From Mercurialis annua (Eukaryota > Streptophyta > Magnoliopsida > Malpighiales > Euphorbiaceae): a DNA stretch of 64,000 nucleotides. Location of the stretch: NCBI RefSeq assembly GCF_937616625.2, contig NC_065570.1, positions 68,351,665-68,415,664 on the forward strand. The letters run 5' to 3'. The notes beneath the pieces are model-generated. The model was not told the origin of the DNA, did not search any database, and saw only the letters and a program-made list of their open reading frames with translations. Within the stretch, counting starts at the first letter, position 1; each line of letters begins with the position of its first letter. Shown here one piece after another: positions 34,567-47,300 of the stretch. The translations under genes were made by a program, and so were the position numbers.

Positions 34567-35156
34567 TTTTTTTAAAAAATATTGAAAATTTCATTAATAG
34601 AGAAATAAAAATACAACTTGATCAAATATTGAATATATCAATACATTCAAGAGGTACAATAATAGAACATCAGTAAAATAACAAAAAATCATATCTAATT
34701 TCTTCAATCGCATTGACGGAGCTCTTTGAATGTGCAACTCGGCGATCCGTCCGCTCCACTCGAAGGTTATTTTAAACCACAAATCGACTCTTTGGTCTTT
34801 GAATGAGTCCGATTGAGAGAATATTAGAAATAAGATTTCTACTGATAGCACTTCAGATCTACGTTCCGTAGATAATTCCATTAAGGAAATAGCAAAACCC
34901 ATAAAGGGTAAGAGGCAGAACTCCACTAAGGAAGACAAAACATGCATAAAGGAAGAAAGAAAAAACCAATAGATCTCAGATCTGTGATTATTGACGTAAA
35001 ATAAACTAAATACGAGATTTAAAGAGAAAACGAGAAGGTAGGGAGGTGATTTTGAACCAAACAATGGCCAAAATCACCTCCCTCTTGTTGCGGCTAGGGT
35101 TTCTGAAAAGAAAGAGAAAGTTTAGAGAGATGAGAGAGAATTGTCAAACTTTTTTT
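34567..35156 (-). mobile_element. Short LINE-derived insertion with poly(A) and 14-base target duplication
   Basis: A 14-base direct repeat CAATGTTATGTTTT flanks it (34553-34566 and 35157-35170). Read on the minus strand it starts with a leader-like 'ctctctcatctctctaaac...gaaaccctagccg', and ends 'tttctctattaatgaaattttc' followed by an A-rich tail. These features are those of target-primed reverse transcription by a plant L1-type LINE. No reverse transcriptase is encoded, so it moved with help from another element or was deleted. A 156-codon open frame inside (34594-35064) lacks an ATG at its start and shows no known domain. A perfect 14-bp hairpin stem lies at 35041-35082. Confidence 0.75.
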
Positions 35157-35170
35157 CAATGTTATGTTTT

Positions 35171-36471
35171 AAATATTTACATTTAAACAACAAATAAAAG
35201 ATAATTCACTATTTTAATTATAATAGATCTGTTCATATTTGATAAAACTATTCCTTTATTTGTTAAAATTGATTTGTTAAAATTGATAAAGATATTAAGA
35301 TCCTCATCTGTAACTAAGAGATATTTGTCTAAAAAGTAAAAAATGCTCGTTTAAGTTCATCTCAGACAAACAACTGGTGGCGGCGGATAAGTGGAGTTGG
35401 AGGTGGTGCCTACCGGAGGTGGAGGGGGTAGGAGGTGGTGCCTGCCGGATATGGAGGTGGTGCTGCTATGGAGGTGTGGAGGTAGGAGGGAAGTAAGGAA
35501 GAAGATGTGTTGATTTTTTTAATTATCTTTCATTATTTAATATTTTAATTTTACTGCAAAGTTAATTTACCTAGACCTGCCGTAACTCCTTGGTGTGTAT
35601 CAACTAGAAGAATTCAAAAAAGAAAAAAGAATCTAGATATTAATGGCAAAATCATGTTTTAATTAATTAAATATATTTGAGCTATTTAAAACTTTGTTAT
35701 CATTCATATATCTTATAATTGTTTATGGTTCATATATGGTTTTATATTTTTGAAATTCTTTTGAAAGTTTAAATATGTTTACAATTACTTATACATATAC
35801 AAAATTATTTATTTATTGAAAATATTAAAATTACAATATCAGAGGTCATAAAATGTATTATATGATGTTATATAAATTGTCTAAAAGAATTCTCAAAAAA
35901 AAAGGTCTAAAAGATTGAGTATTTTTATTAAAAAAGTATTATTATTAAAATCTCATTTTCTTTAACAACAATTTAAAATAGATGTAAAATTAAAGTTAGC
36001 TATTTTTTATAATTGTAAAGTTAATGAGTTAAAAAACTAAATAGTGTTAGAAAAGAATAACGGTATAATATTATAAATAATTTTTAAGGACAATTATGTC
36101 ATTAATAAATTAAAAAGATGAAAGTGGAGTGCAATTATTAAAATTTGGAGTGCAAAAATCTCCACCCTTCCGTAAATCTTTAGTTGTTGAATTTACTCTA
36201 TGCGATTGATCTACCAAAAATTTGAATCTTAAAAAAATAATTTCGTATTTGTTACTAATTCTTTCCAAAAATTTATTATGTCCATAATAAAATAAATTAT
36301 TCATAGCCTAAAAAAAGATATCAATTAGGTCCTTTCCACAATTTGCTGAGGTGAAAAGAAAAAAGCAAGCAAGCAAACATATAGAAAACATCCATTTCTT
36401 ATTTATTTGAAATCCAATTAAATAGATCAGTAGGTGAACATGAGAGACAGAAATGGAAAATCAATGTTCAA
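35171..36471. other. No supported gene; contains a G-rich tract
   Basis: The stretch is mostly AT-rich. The G-rich repeated tract at 35385-35490 is described separately. Confidence 0.45.
35385..35490 (+). repeat. GGAGGTGG-rich tract
   Basis: The unit GGAGGTGGTGC recurs three times, with several GGGG or GGAGG runs between (for example near 35418-35432). One frame would read as glycine-rich, but there is no start, stop or flanking gene structure. It is either a fragment of a glycine-rich coding sequence or a simple G-rich tract that could form a quadruplex. Confidence 0.6.
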
Positions 36472-36855
36472 CTATTGCCAAGAAGGTGGAGGTGGAGGGG
36501 GTCTTCTAGGATCACTTGGACCGGATCTGTTAATTCTGAAACGCATTGGAGGTTCACCCGGAAATTTACGAGGACTCGGGCCAGAATAAGGCGGAGTCTG
36601 ATCATCTATATGGAAATTTTTAATGTTGATACGCATAGGTGGTCTACCCGGAGATTTACGTGGACTCGGACCAGACGGTGGAACCTTACCTTTCATAGGG
36701 AAACTTTTAATGCTGATACGCATAGGAGGTTCGGCTGGAGATTTACGAGGACTCGGGCTAGACGGTGGAGTCTGACCACCACTAGCTATAGTAATAGAAG
36801 AGATGAAGAGAAGTATAAATACTACAGGCAAACAGGTTTTTGATAACAACTCCAT
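36472..36855 (-). CDS. Secreted proline-rich precursor with three tandem repeats
   Basis: This 127-residue protein starts with a clear signal peptide (about 1-26, VVFILLFISSITIASG). Three repeats of about 29 residues follow, each built as PP-SGPSPRKSPG-PPMRI plus a variable basic or amphipathic spacer (PSSPSPRKSPAEPPMRI, PSGPSPRKSPGRPPMRI, YSGPSPRKFPGEPPMRF). The C-terminus is RSGPSDPRRPPPPPP. Repeats recur at 87-90 bp in the DNA. The rest has no cysteines and no membrane segment, so the product should enter the secretory pathway. The SGPS-P/K-R core resembles the processed peptides of the PIP and IDA families, but the usual GxGH or HN ends are absent. It may be a multi-peptide hormone precursor or a small proline-rich wall protein. 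A TATAAA lies about 35 bases upstream (36889-36894, minus strand). Confidence 0.82.
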   Translation of the reverse strand: MELLSKTCLPVVFILLFISSITIASGGQTPPSSPSPRKSPAEPPMRISIKSFPMKGKVPPSGPSPRKSPGRPPMRINIKNFHIDDQTPPYSGPSPRKFPGEPPMRFRINRSGPSDPRRPPPPPPSWQ

Positions 36856-38383
36856 TCTTGCTTGTGTATACTCTAATCAAATGAGTAATTTATATTGCCA
36901 TTGACTATGCTTTATGGTAACAAAATCAGAATCGATCAGGTATTTATTAGCAAATCTAATATAGCATCTTTTCTTATTTTTGGCTTTTGTCAATTTCTCC
37001 ATCCACATTTCAACTGTTTTCAGTATAGATTTTATGTTGTACGCTTATTTGCACTAAAATTCTTGAACTACTGCTATTTAACTCGCTAGACTTTTACACT
37101 AGTTTTTTTTACGTTATTTGACACGGTACTATGTTGTAATTGATAATATTTTTATTTTATTTTGGCCAAGGGTATAAAAATCTTTTAGTAAGTTATTTAG
37201 AAAGAGCATTTAAATCTTTTTAGTTTGTTTAGTCACTTAAGCCCTTGATGTTTTTTAATATTGCAAAAAATCCTTTAAATTTTTGAAAAGAGCACTGAGG
37301 TCCTTCAATTTATTTTTCAGTAATTAGCCCCTCATATTTTCTTGGGGACTTATTTGTGCTGTTTAAAAATATTGAGCCCAAGTGACCAAAAGTGTATGTA
37401 TCAAAAGTGTATATGTAAAAAAAAAGGAATTTAATCTCCGCTCGTTTGTTGCCACATAAGGTGGTACAATAAAATAGAATAAATGGCATTACTTTAAATG
37501 TATTTAAGAAAGTTAAAATAGCCGAAGAACAAAAGGAAATAAATACGTACGGTTGGTGGATTAGAAGTTGGAAAGTTATCCAACATAACCGTTGCGACAT
37601 GCCATTCGTGTAACAAATCAATAGTGCGTTAGACATGTGAAAAATTAAATGATAAAAAAATAAGTAATAATTAAAAGAATTTCTATCGTAAAATTGACTT
37701 ATTATAAAAATAACACGGCGCAACGATTGTATAGCATAAGATAAAACTCTTAAAAGTTTGCTTAAGGTGATTTTCATGGGCTTCTCTTAAAAAATCTTCA
37801 ACATGTTTCTACTTTTCGGCTTTCGAAGTGGTTGATAAGGAATTATAAGCCATTTGATTTTACTGAGGATGGAGATCTCTGGCTGATCAATATTTGTATT
37901 TAAGAAACTTTTTAAAAAAAAAATATTAACTGAAAAAAATATATCATAGTTATATACTAATATTTAAAAATAATTAATTATTAAAAATACAAATTAACTT
38001 TTTTATTTTATTTTATTAATTTACAAATTAGGAGTTTGTCATTATTTGTAGGATTTATTTTTAAAAAATTATTATTTCAATTAAATATTAATTTTTTTTT
38101 CAAGAATTAAATATTAATTAGATTCTGGATAAATACACAAATTTACGAATTAATTTTTGGAACTACTAACATAGAGTAGTTTTACCTTTGAATAAAAAAA
38201 GAAAAATAAAGATAATGACCTAACAAAAAGAAGTATTTGTGTAAAGAAAAGCTTTAATAATTTCCGGGAGAGTACATGCCCAATTTAATTTAAGAAAAAC
38301 CTTGAAATCAAAAGTTTGTATTCTCTGCGTCTTCAGCTTGTTAGCAGTGTGCAACATAAAATTGAGGAGAAAGTATAAAAGAA
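36856..38383. other. Intergenic region with a copied exon fragment
   Basis: There is no supported gene. At 37863-37892 there is a 30-base perfect copy of part of exon 3 of the methylthiotransferase gene downstream. Open frames on either strand have no recognisable content. Confidence 0.45.
37863..37892 (+). repeat. 30-base copy of methylthiotransferase exon 3 sequence
   Basis: It is identical to 39020-39049 (encoding the EDGDLWLIN stretch) and in the same orientation. The sequence on either side is unrelated, and the copy lies about 490 bp upstream of the gene's ATG. Confidence 0.85.
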
Positions 38384-41300
38384 ATGGAAGACATTGAAGA
38401 TTTGTTAATTGGCAGTGGAGATGGTGCTCCATCTGGGTTTCGCTTACCCATCAATTCAGTTGCACTTCATCCCAAGAAAAACAAACCCAACCTCACCGCC
38501 TCTTTCTCTCCTAAAATCCCTGGCACTCAGGTCCTTCTCTTTATTCCTTATACATTTCTTTATACTTTCCATTTTGTTCTTCTTTTTTATTTATGTTTTT
38601 TTTACTCCAGACCATTTATATCAAGACTTTTGGATGCTCACATAATCAGGCAAGTTTTTTTTTTTATTATTTTTACGAGTTACGATTCAGCTGTTTAATT
38701 TCCATAGACAGTTGGGGTAAGCTCAGAGCATGGCTGGCTGTAGCTGCAATTTAATATTGTTGTAATGGAACTTATAGGTAAGAACTGGAATTTGTAGAAA
38801 ACAGTTTGATTAAAATTTTGTGTAAATGCTACTATTATAAACATAATAGTGTAACCTAAATGAGTGCAAGATCTCTAATTATTAGCATGTAGACTATAAT
38901 CTAACGGAGCTTAGTTTACTTATCAGATTATACTTCTCACTATTGGTAATTGTGGCAGAGTGATAGCGAATATATGGCGGGTCAGCTTTCATCATTTGGT
39001 TATACATTAACTGACATCCCTGAGGATGGAGATCTCTGGCTGATCAATACGTGAGCAATCATACCATGTTTCTAAGTTTTTTTTTATTATTGTATAAATA
39101 CTGCTGCAGCTTTTTATCCAATCAGTATGCCATCATCATGTGACATATGAGACTCTCACTTCACATTTTGAGATTGTTATATATGGTTGATGCAAAAGTA
39201 AAATTGATTGCTATTTTAATCTTACTTATTTCATTTTTATCACTAACAATTATCAACATTATCGAAAAGGTAAAATTTGCTATGGTTTTTCACTTCAAGT
39301 GTTTTGAGTGAACTATATGAGATCCCTAAAATTAATGGCAGGTTCATCATTGTGATATCACTTCCATTTCTCAGTCTCTTTCTGGTGCTTGAATACCACC
39401 ACTTAATATCCCCCTAAATTTCCCACTGGAAGAACTTAGTCTTGTGTATGAGTACCCGAAACAGTCGGCTATTACTACGATAGGGCTAAGATCTCAGGCA
39501 CAAGCAATGCCTGCTTATTTATGCTCAGATTTGTTGTCGTTTCCGGTGCAAAAATTTGTCTCCCTCACAACTCTGTGCACTCTACATTAGTCATCTGTCC
39601 ATCTTACAGGGGCACTTATAGGCTAGATTGTGGCTGAAATGAGAAAATGAGAAACGGTGATGTTGTAATGCTGGAAATTCACATGTAAAAATTAGCATAG
39701 TGTGGCCTTTTTTATAACGAATTAAGTAGGGTAGTTGTAGCAAAATAGGTACTGAACTTTTAGGCCGTATGGTTAATCCTTATCTTTGTATTTTTCTGGG
39801 ACGACTTGGAACTGGAGTTGAGGGGCATGTTTAGGTTTTTACTAAACACTATTATTAAACTTTACAATGTTGTTTCCTGCTAGTTTTAACACTGGTTGTA
39901 ACTTTGAACTTAAGTTAATTATTTTCTTAGTGATGAGCCTTATTCGATGCAGATGTACTGTAAAGTCTCCAAGTCAATCTGCTATGGACACTTTAATGGC
40001 TAAGGGTAAAAGTGCACAAAAGCCCCTAGTCATTGCTGGCTGTGTGCCTCAAGGTAGTCGAAACTTGAAAGAATTAGAAGGAGTGAGTATAGTTGGAGTG
40101 CAGCAAATAGACCGTGTTGTTGAAGTTGTTGAAGAGACTCTAAAAGGACACGAAGTGCGGCTTTTGAATCGCAAGACGTTGCCAGCTCTTGACCTCCCAA
40201 AGGTACAGACTAAATTGCAGATTCATGCTGTGGCATTAACATTTCATGTTTTCATTATGGCTGTTTAGTGGCGCTGGCACCTGTTACATCACATCCTACT
40301 CTATGTCCCCCATTCTCTCTTTGATCCTCAAGAAAATAAATGACATTTCTAATTCACAGTTGGTTAATTTGAATCACCAACTATTATAGAGATAGAGTAT
40401 AACTCTTCTGTTTTTTTATGTATTTTACTTGATTTTCTAAACAGGTTCGGAAGAACAAATTTGTTGAGATTCTTCCAATCAATGTTGGTTGTTTGGGGGC
40501 TTGCACTTATTGCAAGACAAAGCATGCCCGTGGCCATCTAGGGAGCTACACCATTGATAGCCTTGTAAGTTCATGGAAAAAAGAACTGGTGTTATGCTTT
40601 TCAAAATTTATGTTATTAAAGTTTAACTGTGCAGGTAGGGCGTGTAAGATCAGTTGTAGCTGACGGAGTTAAAGAAATATGGTTGAGCAGTGAAGATACT
40701 GGGGCATATGGTTATTCACTTTGACCTTATTTTTATGTTTTCTTTTCTGATTTGAATCTACTTGCTTTAAACAGATCTTGTTTATAAGGGTTTTTTTGTT
40801 GATAATAAGAGTTTCAGATGTCCATGTAAAGATCTCATAAGGAATGACCTTTCATGCAAATTTTATTTTTCTCATGATAGTGGACAGGAACACTAACTAT
40901 TATGTAAACATCACTAGTTTGTTCTTGCATATAGCAGATAAGTCAACAGTAGTTTAGCTTTTGAAGTTTATTCTACCAAAATTACAAGCGAACCAACCAT
41001 CCACCATTTAGCAACATAGTAAACTAAGAATGAAAGTAAACATATTTACATCATCTTGTATTACTGGTATTTGGCTATAGAAACTTGTTTTCGGACCTCT
41101 TAAGATTACCTTACACTGATGCGTCTTGAAGAACATGCCAAATGTGTTATCATCTACGGGAGGCCTTTGAACAAATTTAGATTTCTTAAAATCTCCCAGG
41201 TCGAGATATTGGGGTCAATCTTCCAAGCTTACTGAATGCTATTGTTTCTGAACTTCCTGCTGATGCAAGCACAATGCTTCGTATTGGGATGACAAATCCT

Positions 41301-43860
41301 CCTTTCATTCTTGAGCACTTAAAAGAGATAGCAGAAGTTCTGCGTCACCCATGTGTATATTCCTTTCTTCATGTACCAGTGCAATCTGGGAGTGATAATG
41401 TTTTGACAGTAAGTATAATGTTGTTTTAGATTTAGCCTTTCTTTACTCCCCATTTACTCTCAACAGAAATCGGCAAAATTTAATTTACTTAGGTTGTTGG
41501 TTGAAAAGCCATAACATTGACTGTATCAATCTCCTTTTCTTTTCAGGCAATGAATAGAGAGTACATTGTGAGCGAGTTCAGGACAGTGGTTGATACCCTG
41601 ACTGAACTGGTCCCAGGAATGCAAATTGCGACTGACATAATATGTGGTTTCCCAGGTTAGTTTGTTGATACAATTTCACTATATTTGCAGGTGGGGATCA
41701 TTTATTGTAGACACATTGGTGTTATATAACATTTTTCTTTTATTTGACTTCATTTTAAGTTTGATAATTCAGAAACAGCTGAATAATATTAATTTTTTTG
41801 GGGAAATAGCGATGCATGAGGTAGCCTTAGCAATGCTAATGCTGCTTTCTTGTGGGCGAGACTGTCACAATTTCGACTCATAGAAAAATTCCTTTTTGCA
41901 AAATATACGACAATATTGATAAAACAAAATTATAAAAAAAAGGAAGTGAAGTCTGGTAGACCCTTTGCTAAGTAGGAAGCCTTGTGCATTCCTTTTTACT
42001 GTCATTATTGCCATTATTTTTATCACTGTATGATGGGAAAAAGAAGCTTCTATCATTTCTCCTTGCCTTTTTTACTTTATTATTGATTCTAAACATCATA
42101 TTAAAAGAATTCAGGATATGGTAAAACTTGATGGATTGCTTTATAGCGTCTTCTGTACTTTAAGAATTTCAGGTTTGAGCTGGATGGTTTGCTGGATATG
42201 ATATTGTTTTATTGGTTTATTAGGTGAAACGGATGATGATTTTTCTCAAACTGTCAGCCTTATTAATGATTACAAATTCCCTCAAGTTCATATATCACAG
42301 TTTTATCCCCGGCCAGGTATGCTGTTCATGGCTTTATATTTATTCTCATGTACAAGTTGCTAAGCCATTTTAGTGCTCTTTAATGCAGTGGATCCTTTTG
42401 ACTGCAAAACACTTAAATATTTTGTATGAAGACTGAATTTTTTTGATCTTTTTTGTACGGTAGACACCTGTGTGACACATGAATATCCTACTAATTCATG
42501 CCTATACAAAAACTATGTTACCCTCTTCCTTAGATATGGATTATTCAAAGAGAAAAGCTGGAAAATTAATTAATTTTGGTAAATTATAGTTGCTGTTCCC
42601 TCATTGTGTTTATCAGAAGTAAGCATTCAAACCTATTGCGGTTTCTCGAGGGGCCTATCTTAGTATTCTTTTGATTTATATATGTAATTTAGGCAGTATC
42701 ATTTGCATTCATTTGAAGGAAGAGAATTAGCACTTCTATTGCATGCCAAAATAAACCCGTGGGTGATTGCTTATGTTTCCTTCTCCATTTTTATCTTTGT
42801 CCTCTTCTTAACCAGGGACTCCTGCTGCAAGGATGAAGAAAATCCCCAGTAACATAGTGAAAAAACGAAGCCGTGAATTGACTGCTGTTTTTGAAGCTTT
42901 CAGTCCGTATGGTGAAATGGAGGGTAGAGTGGAAAGAATATGGATTACTGAAATAGCAACCGATGGAATTCATTTGGTGAGTCTGTTCAACATCTAAAGA
43001 TAAAATGATCTGCCTTTAGATTTACTTGTGAGGTTAAGGTGATAATTTGAGTGAATTTACAAGTAATAAAATTGTTGTGGCATGTCGATTGCTGGTACGG
43101 CATGCATCTGCTATTCTATTGAACTTGATGGGTATAGAATGTTAAAAATGAAAGTATCAATTTTCAACCTCATTCTAGATAACGAGGAAGATCTCAAATT
43201 TCTGATTTTTGAGATATTTTGGCACAACTTATAATGTTATGTACGACAATGTACAAGAGCTTTATGGAATAACTTCTTGTTTTCTTTTAATTGGTTTTAC
43301 CTTAATTTCCGCAGGTTGGCCATACGAAGGGATACATCCAGGTGCTTGTGATTGCTCCAGAAAGCATGCTGGGAACTTCAGCTATTGTTAAGATAACATC
43401 CGTTGGAAGGTGGTCTGTTTTCGGAGATGTAATCGAGACTTTCGATCAAACAGATAAGGCAACGGTTTCTGCTGAAAAGATGCCTAGTGAGGGCAAATGT
43501 TCTCCCTGCTCTGATCCATGTGGAACCAGTGCATGTTCAGAAATACCAGAGCCTTGTGATTGTGGACCAGACCGCTGTGGAGGACAGAATACTTTGGAAG
43601 AAATTGTCATTCCACAGAACGATATGCTGCTCGAAGATCGAAATAGGAGAAATCTGATAGGATGGGTACTAAGAAAGCGGAAAAACAAAACACAGAAAAA
43701 AATGGAGAACAATGTTATCTCGGGATCCATAAAAAAGCAAGAATCGATCCAAGGAACCTGGAGTACATGGGGAGTTATTGATAGGGCGCTCCTTGGAGGA
43801 ATTCTTGTGAGCTTAGCCCTACTACTATATCTTGGTTTTAGGACTATGGTGTCCAGTTAG
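38384..43860 (+). CDS. CDKAL1: CDKAL1-type tRNA threonylcarbamoyladenosine methylthiotransferase
   Basis: Eleven exons join to 613 residues: 38384-38530, 38611-38649, 38959-39050, 39953-40202, 40445-40564, 40635-40710, 41200-41408, 41547-41655, 42224-42316, 42816-42976 and 43315-43860. The enzyme family adds a methylthio group to t6A37 of tRNAs decoding ANN codons, using two iron-sulfur clusters. The N-terminal domain has the three cluster cysteines C58 (TFGCSHNQ), C94 (NTCTVKS) and C123 (AGCVPQ). The radical-SAM motif CLGACTYC gives C192, C196 and C199. A TRAM-like region follows [16 protein letters not shown]. The C-terminus has a hydrophobic tail (about 590-610, [17 protein letters not shown]), matching the ER tail anchor of CDKAL1. 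Intron 2 uses a GC donor (38650-38651). The joined frame is intact. It converges with the MCTP gene. Confidence 0.95.
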
Positions 43861-44370
43861 TTGTGTCTGTATTACTTGACTGCTTATTAGAGGGAGGAGT
43901 CGACAAATATTCCAAATAGGCGATGAATTTTTTTGGCAGTAGAATATTTAAAACTGTTTTTTTTTTACAACAGTTGGTTCTAAGATATCGCTTTTTGTAA
44001 TTTCAATTTTAGTTTTGAAACTACCATATTATGCAATCATTCTTATGGTAACTTTAAATACACTGCCTTGTCAGCTTATCTGCACAAAAAATCTTACTAT
44101 TTGTGCAAATGCAGAATATTATTGCTCATCAAGATTACAGAATATAGAATACAGAGCCAAAAAGAATGGTGGGGTTCAATATATGAGATTCAAAAAGGTA
44201 TGATATGCATATTCTAAAAAGTGAGATTCTTTTGCAGGATGGTTGCTCGTTGGAGAAACGTACGTTGTCGCTGTCCTTTGTTCGATAGTGGCCAACTATT
44301 TATTTACTTTCTCAACTAGACAATAAATAAACCAAATAAATGTTTTACTGACAGTAATTTGCATTGCAGC
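43861..44370. other. Shared 3' region of convergent genes
   Basis: 510 bp separate the stops of the methylthiotransferase gene (plus) and the MCTP gene (minus). Several AATAAA-like signals occur (for example 44322-44340), as expected for overlapping polyadenylation regions. No gene is supported. Confidence 0.6.
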
Positions 44371-47300
44371 TCATAAAAGCATATCTGATTTGGATGGTAA
44401 TCTCTTGAAGAAGTTGACAGGCACAGAGGGCATCTTGCTCCTGAACCGGGGATGTCGCAACAAGTAGAGTCCGACCAGTACAGCCACAACCTGAAACGGA
44501 GTGATGTATATGAATACAGCCCAGATCAATGAAAAGATTATGAATATGGCTGTCGCCCTTGAATCACGCCAGCTAAGTATTGCCTGCGCCCTTTCGCCTT
44601 GGCTCGCCAAATCCCCAACAACTGTCTGTACTCTGCCTGCAACACTTCTCAGCCTATCGTATCTCATTCTTACGATATCTGCTGGTCGTGTCGTTGGGAA
44701 TGTGTCGAATTCCTCGTCGAGCTCATCTGGGTGCACATTGTCCGCTTGTGAAATTCGAGTGTCCATGTGAGGTGGGTGCCTAGGCCTGAACCTATAGTTC
44801 CATATCCCTATCACAAACAGGTAGAGGAAGATAGTGGGCAGTATCAACTCTGGATAGCAAACCAGAATCAAGAACAATACGTGCACGAGACAGGTTGTTA
44901 TCGGGTTTCTCCAAGTACAGATGTCGTTAAACCATTTACAGATAGCTGCAATTCCGGTAAGCAGCGACATTATGCGGCCGAAATTGGCTTTACTTCTTCT
45001 CAGACTCCACATATGGTAATCCACATCCAACATGTACTCAACAGTTTCCCGCCGGAGAGGAGGCTCTGCTCTTCCTAGTCTTGCAGACACTATCTGCATT
45101 GCTTGGTGGCGAAGCCAATCAATGTGTCTAACCGATATTGGTTGAATGTAATGCATTTTGGGAAGCAGTGGCCTGCTATATTGTGCCACCAGATTCACCC
45201 AAGCAGTGCAGGTGAACCTCAAAGCCAACTGAATCTCCCCGTGCTTTTTCAATCCGCCGGATGTAAGAACTAGCAGAGGGTAATAATGTGTGTATATGCG
45301 ATCAGTTTCTAAAGTCGAAAGCCTAATTCTTACCTTCCCGATTCGCTGATCCCTTGCATCCTCCTTGCTTCCATTAATATGGCAGTTATCGAAAACGGCA
45401 ATGGTGATCACAGTGCACGGATCATGAACATCCCACGTATACTGCTCGTTCCAACGAGGATTCAGATTATCGAGAAGTGTTCTGGTCCGTACCCATTTGT
45501 TACCATATTTGGCTACAGAATACGCATCGGTATTCCGACCGTCCCTCCCCTTCATGGGCAGCAAGTTTCTTGCACTTAAGATCCCAAGTTCAAGAACTCC
45601 AATTCTTTCCTTTCTGAGGAACTTGGAGGATGGCTGTAGATCACTGCTGAAATGAGTAGACTCGTCAAGAACATGATACCCTGTGTCTAAACAGAGACAA
45701 AGCAGAATCTTGCTAGAAAATTTATCTTTCTTCTTCTCTGCACCTTCCTCTACCGCCAATGAAGGTTTCAGGAGATTGAACCAGCGAGGATCCGGGAGTT
45801 TCGCAGTGTCTCTCCTCGGCGGAACATCTCTAACCGGTATAATCACTCTTCCCATGATCTCATCCTTCCCGGGTCCAACCTTATCCTCAACAGACACAAT
45901 TATGTAATCCTCGAAAGGCTCCGACGCTACAAACATAAGCTCTTCACCCCAAGCCGGATTAATGCTCCGAGCAGCTCGAGTCACTCTTCCCTGATTTCCT
46001 AGCTGAACTTTCACAATCACATCAGGTGCTCGACCCTTGTCGGAAGGGAAAAGATCTTGTGCTTCCATAACATGAACTCGAAGGTAATACAATTTCGGCG
46101 AAAAGTAAACCTTCGATCTAGTATTAGCCAAATTTGTATGACCAATATCATGAGCATCACTATGCCATGCTTCAGGAAATGATTCATCAGCTTGTGTTCC
46201 CATCCAAACTGCAAGCATAATTTCCCCTTGCTTAGTTTTATCACCCTTCTTATCCTCCATTTTATACCATTGAGGAGCCAGTGGACTATCCGGCGGAACA
46301 CGAAGCGGAACTTCGGTCAGATCGAACATAATTCTACCGACAAAATCATCCTTAACAAAATCCTTATCTTTTACAGTAACTTCAAGCAAATTAGCCTGCA
46401 ATCTATCCTTGGAGAATGCAAAAATTTGATTCCACATAGGATTTTGATTCTTCTCCAAGTGTTTAGTTCTGCCTTTATAATTCCCAAGCTTCACTTCCAC
46501 ATATGGATCAACACTTCCAGTAACATCCATAACTGGAAGATCTCTAGCTTTAACCACACTCACATACAAATAATGCATCTGCTCAACCAAATCATAAGTA
46601 CTCATCGTCTTGTCTCCGCCTCTGTATCGCATACGGGCGGCCAACGGCGGACGAGTCTCCACCAGTAAGAACTCTGGATTCTGCTTAGGAACTTGCATAT
46701 GCATTACAGTAGCTGGCCCTGCTCTAGCATAGTCAGTTCTTGCCTCAACTGTAGGCGTTTTTTCTTTCATTACATGAGTCTGGGACCCGAACCCGAATCC
46801 AAATCCGGAGGACATAGCCGGAGCAGGAGCAGGAGCAGGATTCTGATGATGATGAGCAGAACCTCCACCAGCTGCAGTTCCTAGAGAGTGAAAAGTCCTG
46901 ACTTCTTTTTCCTTCTTTTTCTTGCTCTTTTTCTCGAGAAAATCATGTTCAAGCTTGTTGGTACTGATTTCTTGAAGAGGAATAGCTTCGTTTTCATAAT
47001 TAACAGCATTTTTTGGCTGTTGAAAATGATGAGAAACAGAGGGAGGAGGAGAAGAAAAGTAATTATGAGCATTACCATCAAGAAGAGCAAAAATCTTGAG
47101 AGCTATATCGCCTTTAATATTAGAAAACAGTCCACGTTTTTCAAGTGGATATCTGTGAATACTAGCTTCAGATTCAGACAAAGACACAGAATCACCAGAA
47201 ATTCTAACACGACCAAGAAAATTCTTGTCATGACCAGAAGTATCATGACCTTGTCTCTCATGATAAACAACAACCTCAATAGTTTTGCCAGAAAGATCTC

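Noticed and set aside
34594..35064. 156-codon minus-strand open frame in the LINE-derived insertion
   Set aside because: It begins at a TTG, not an ATG, and has hydrophobic low-information content without known LINE domains.
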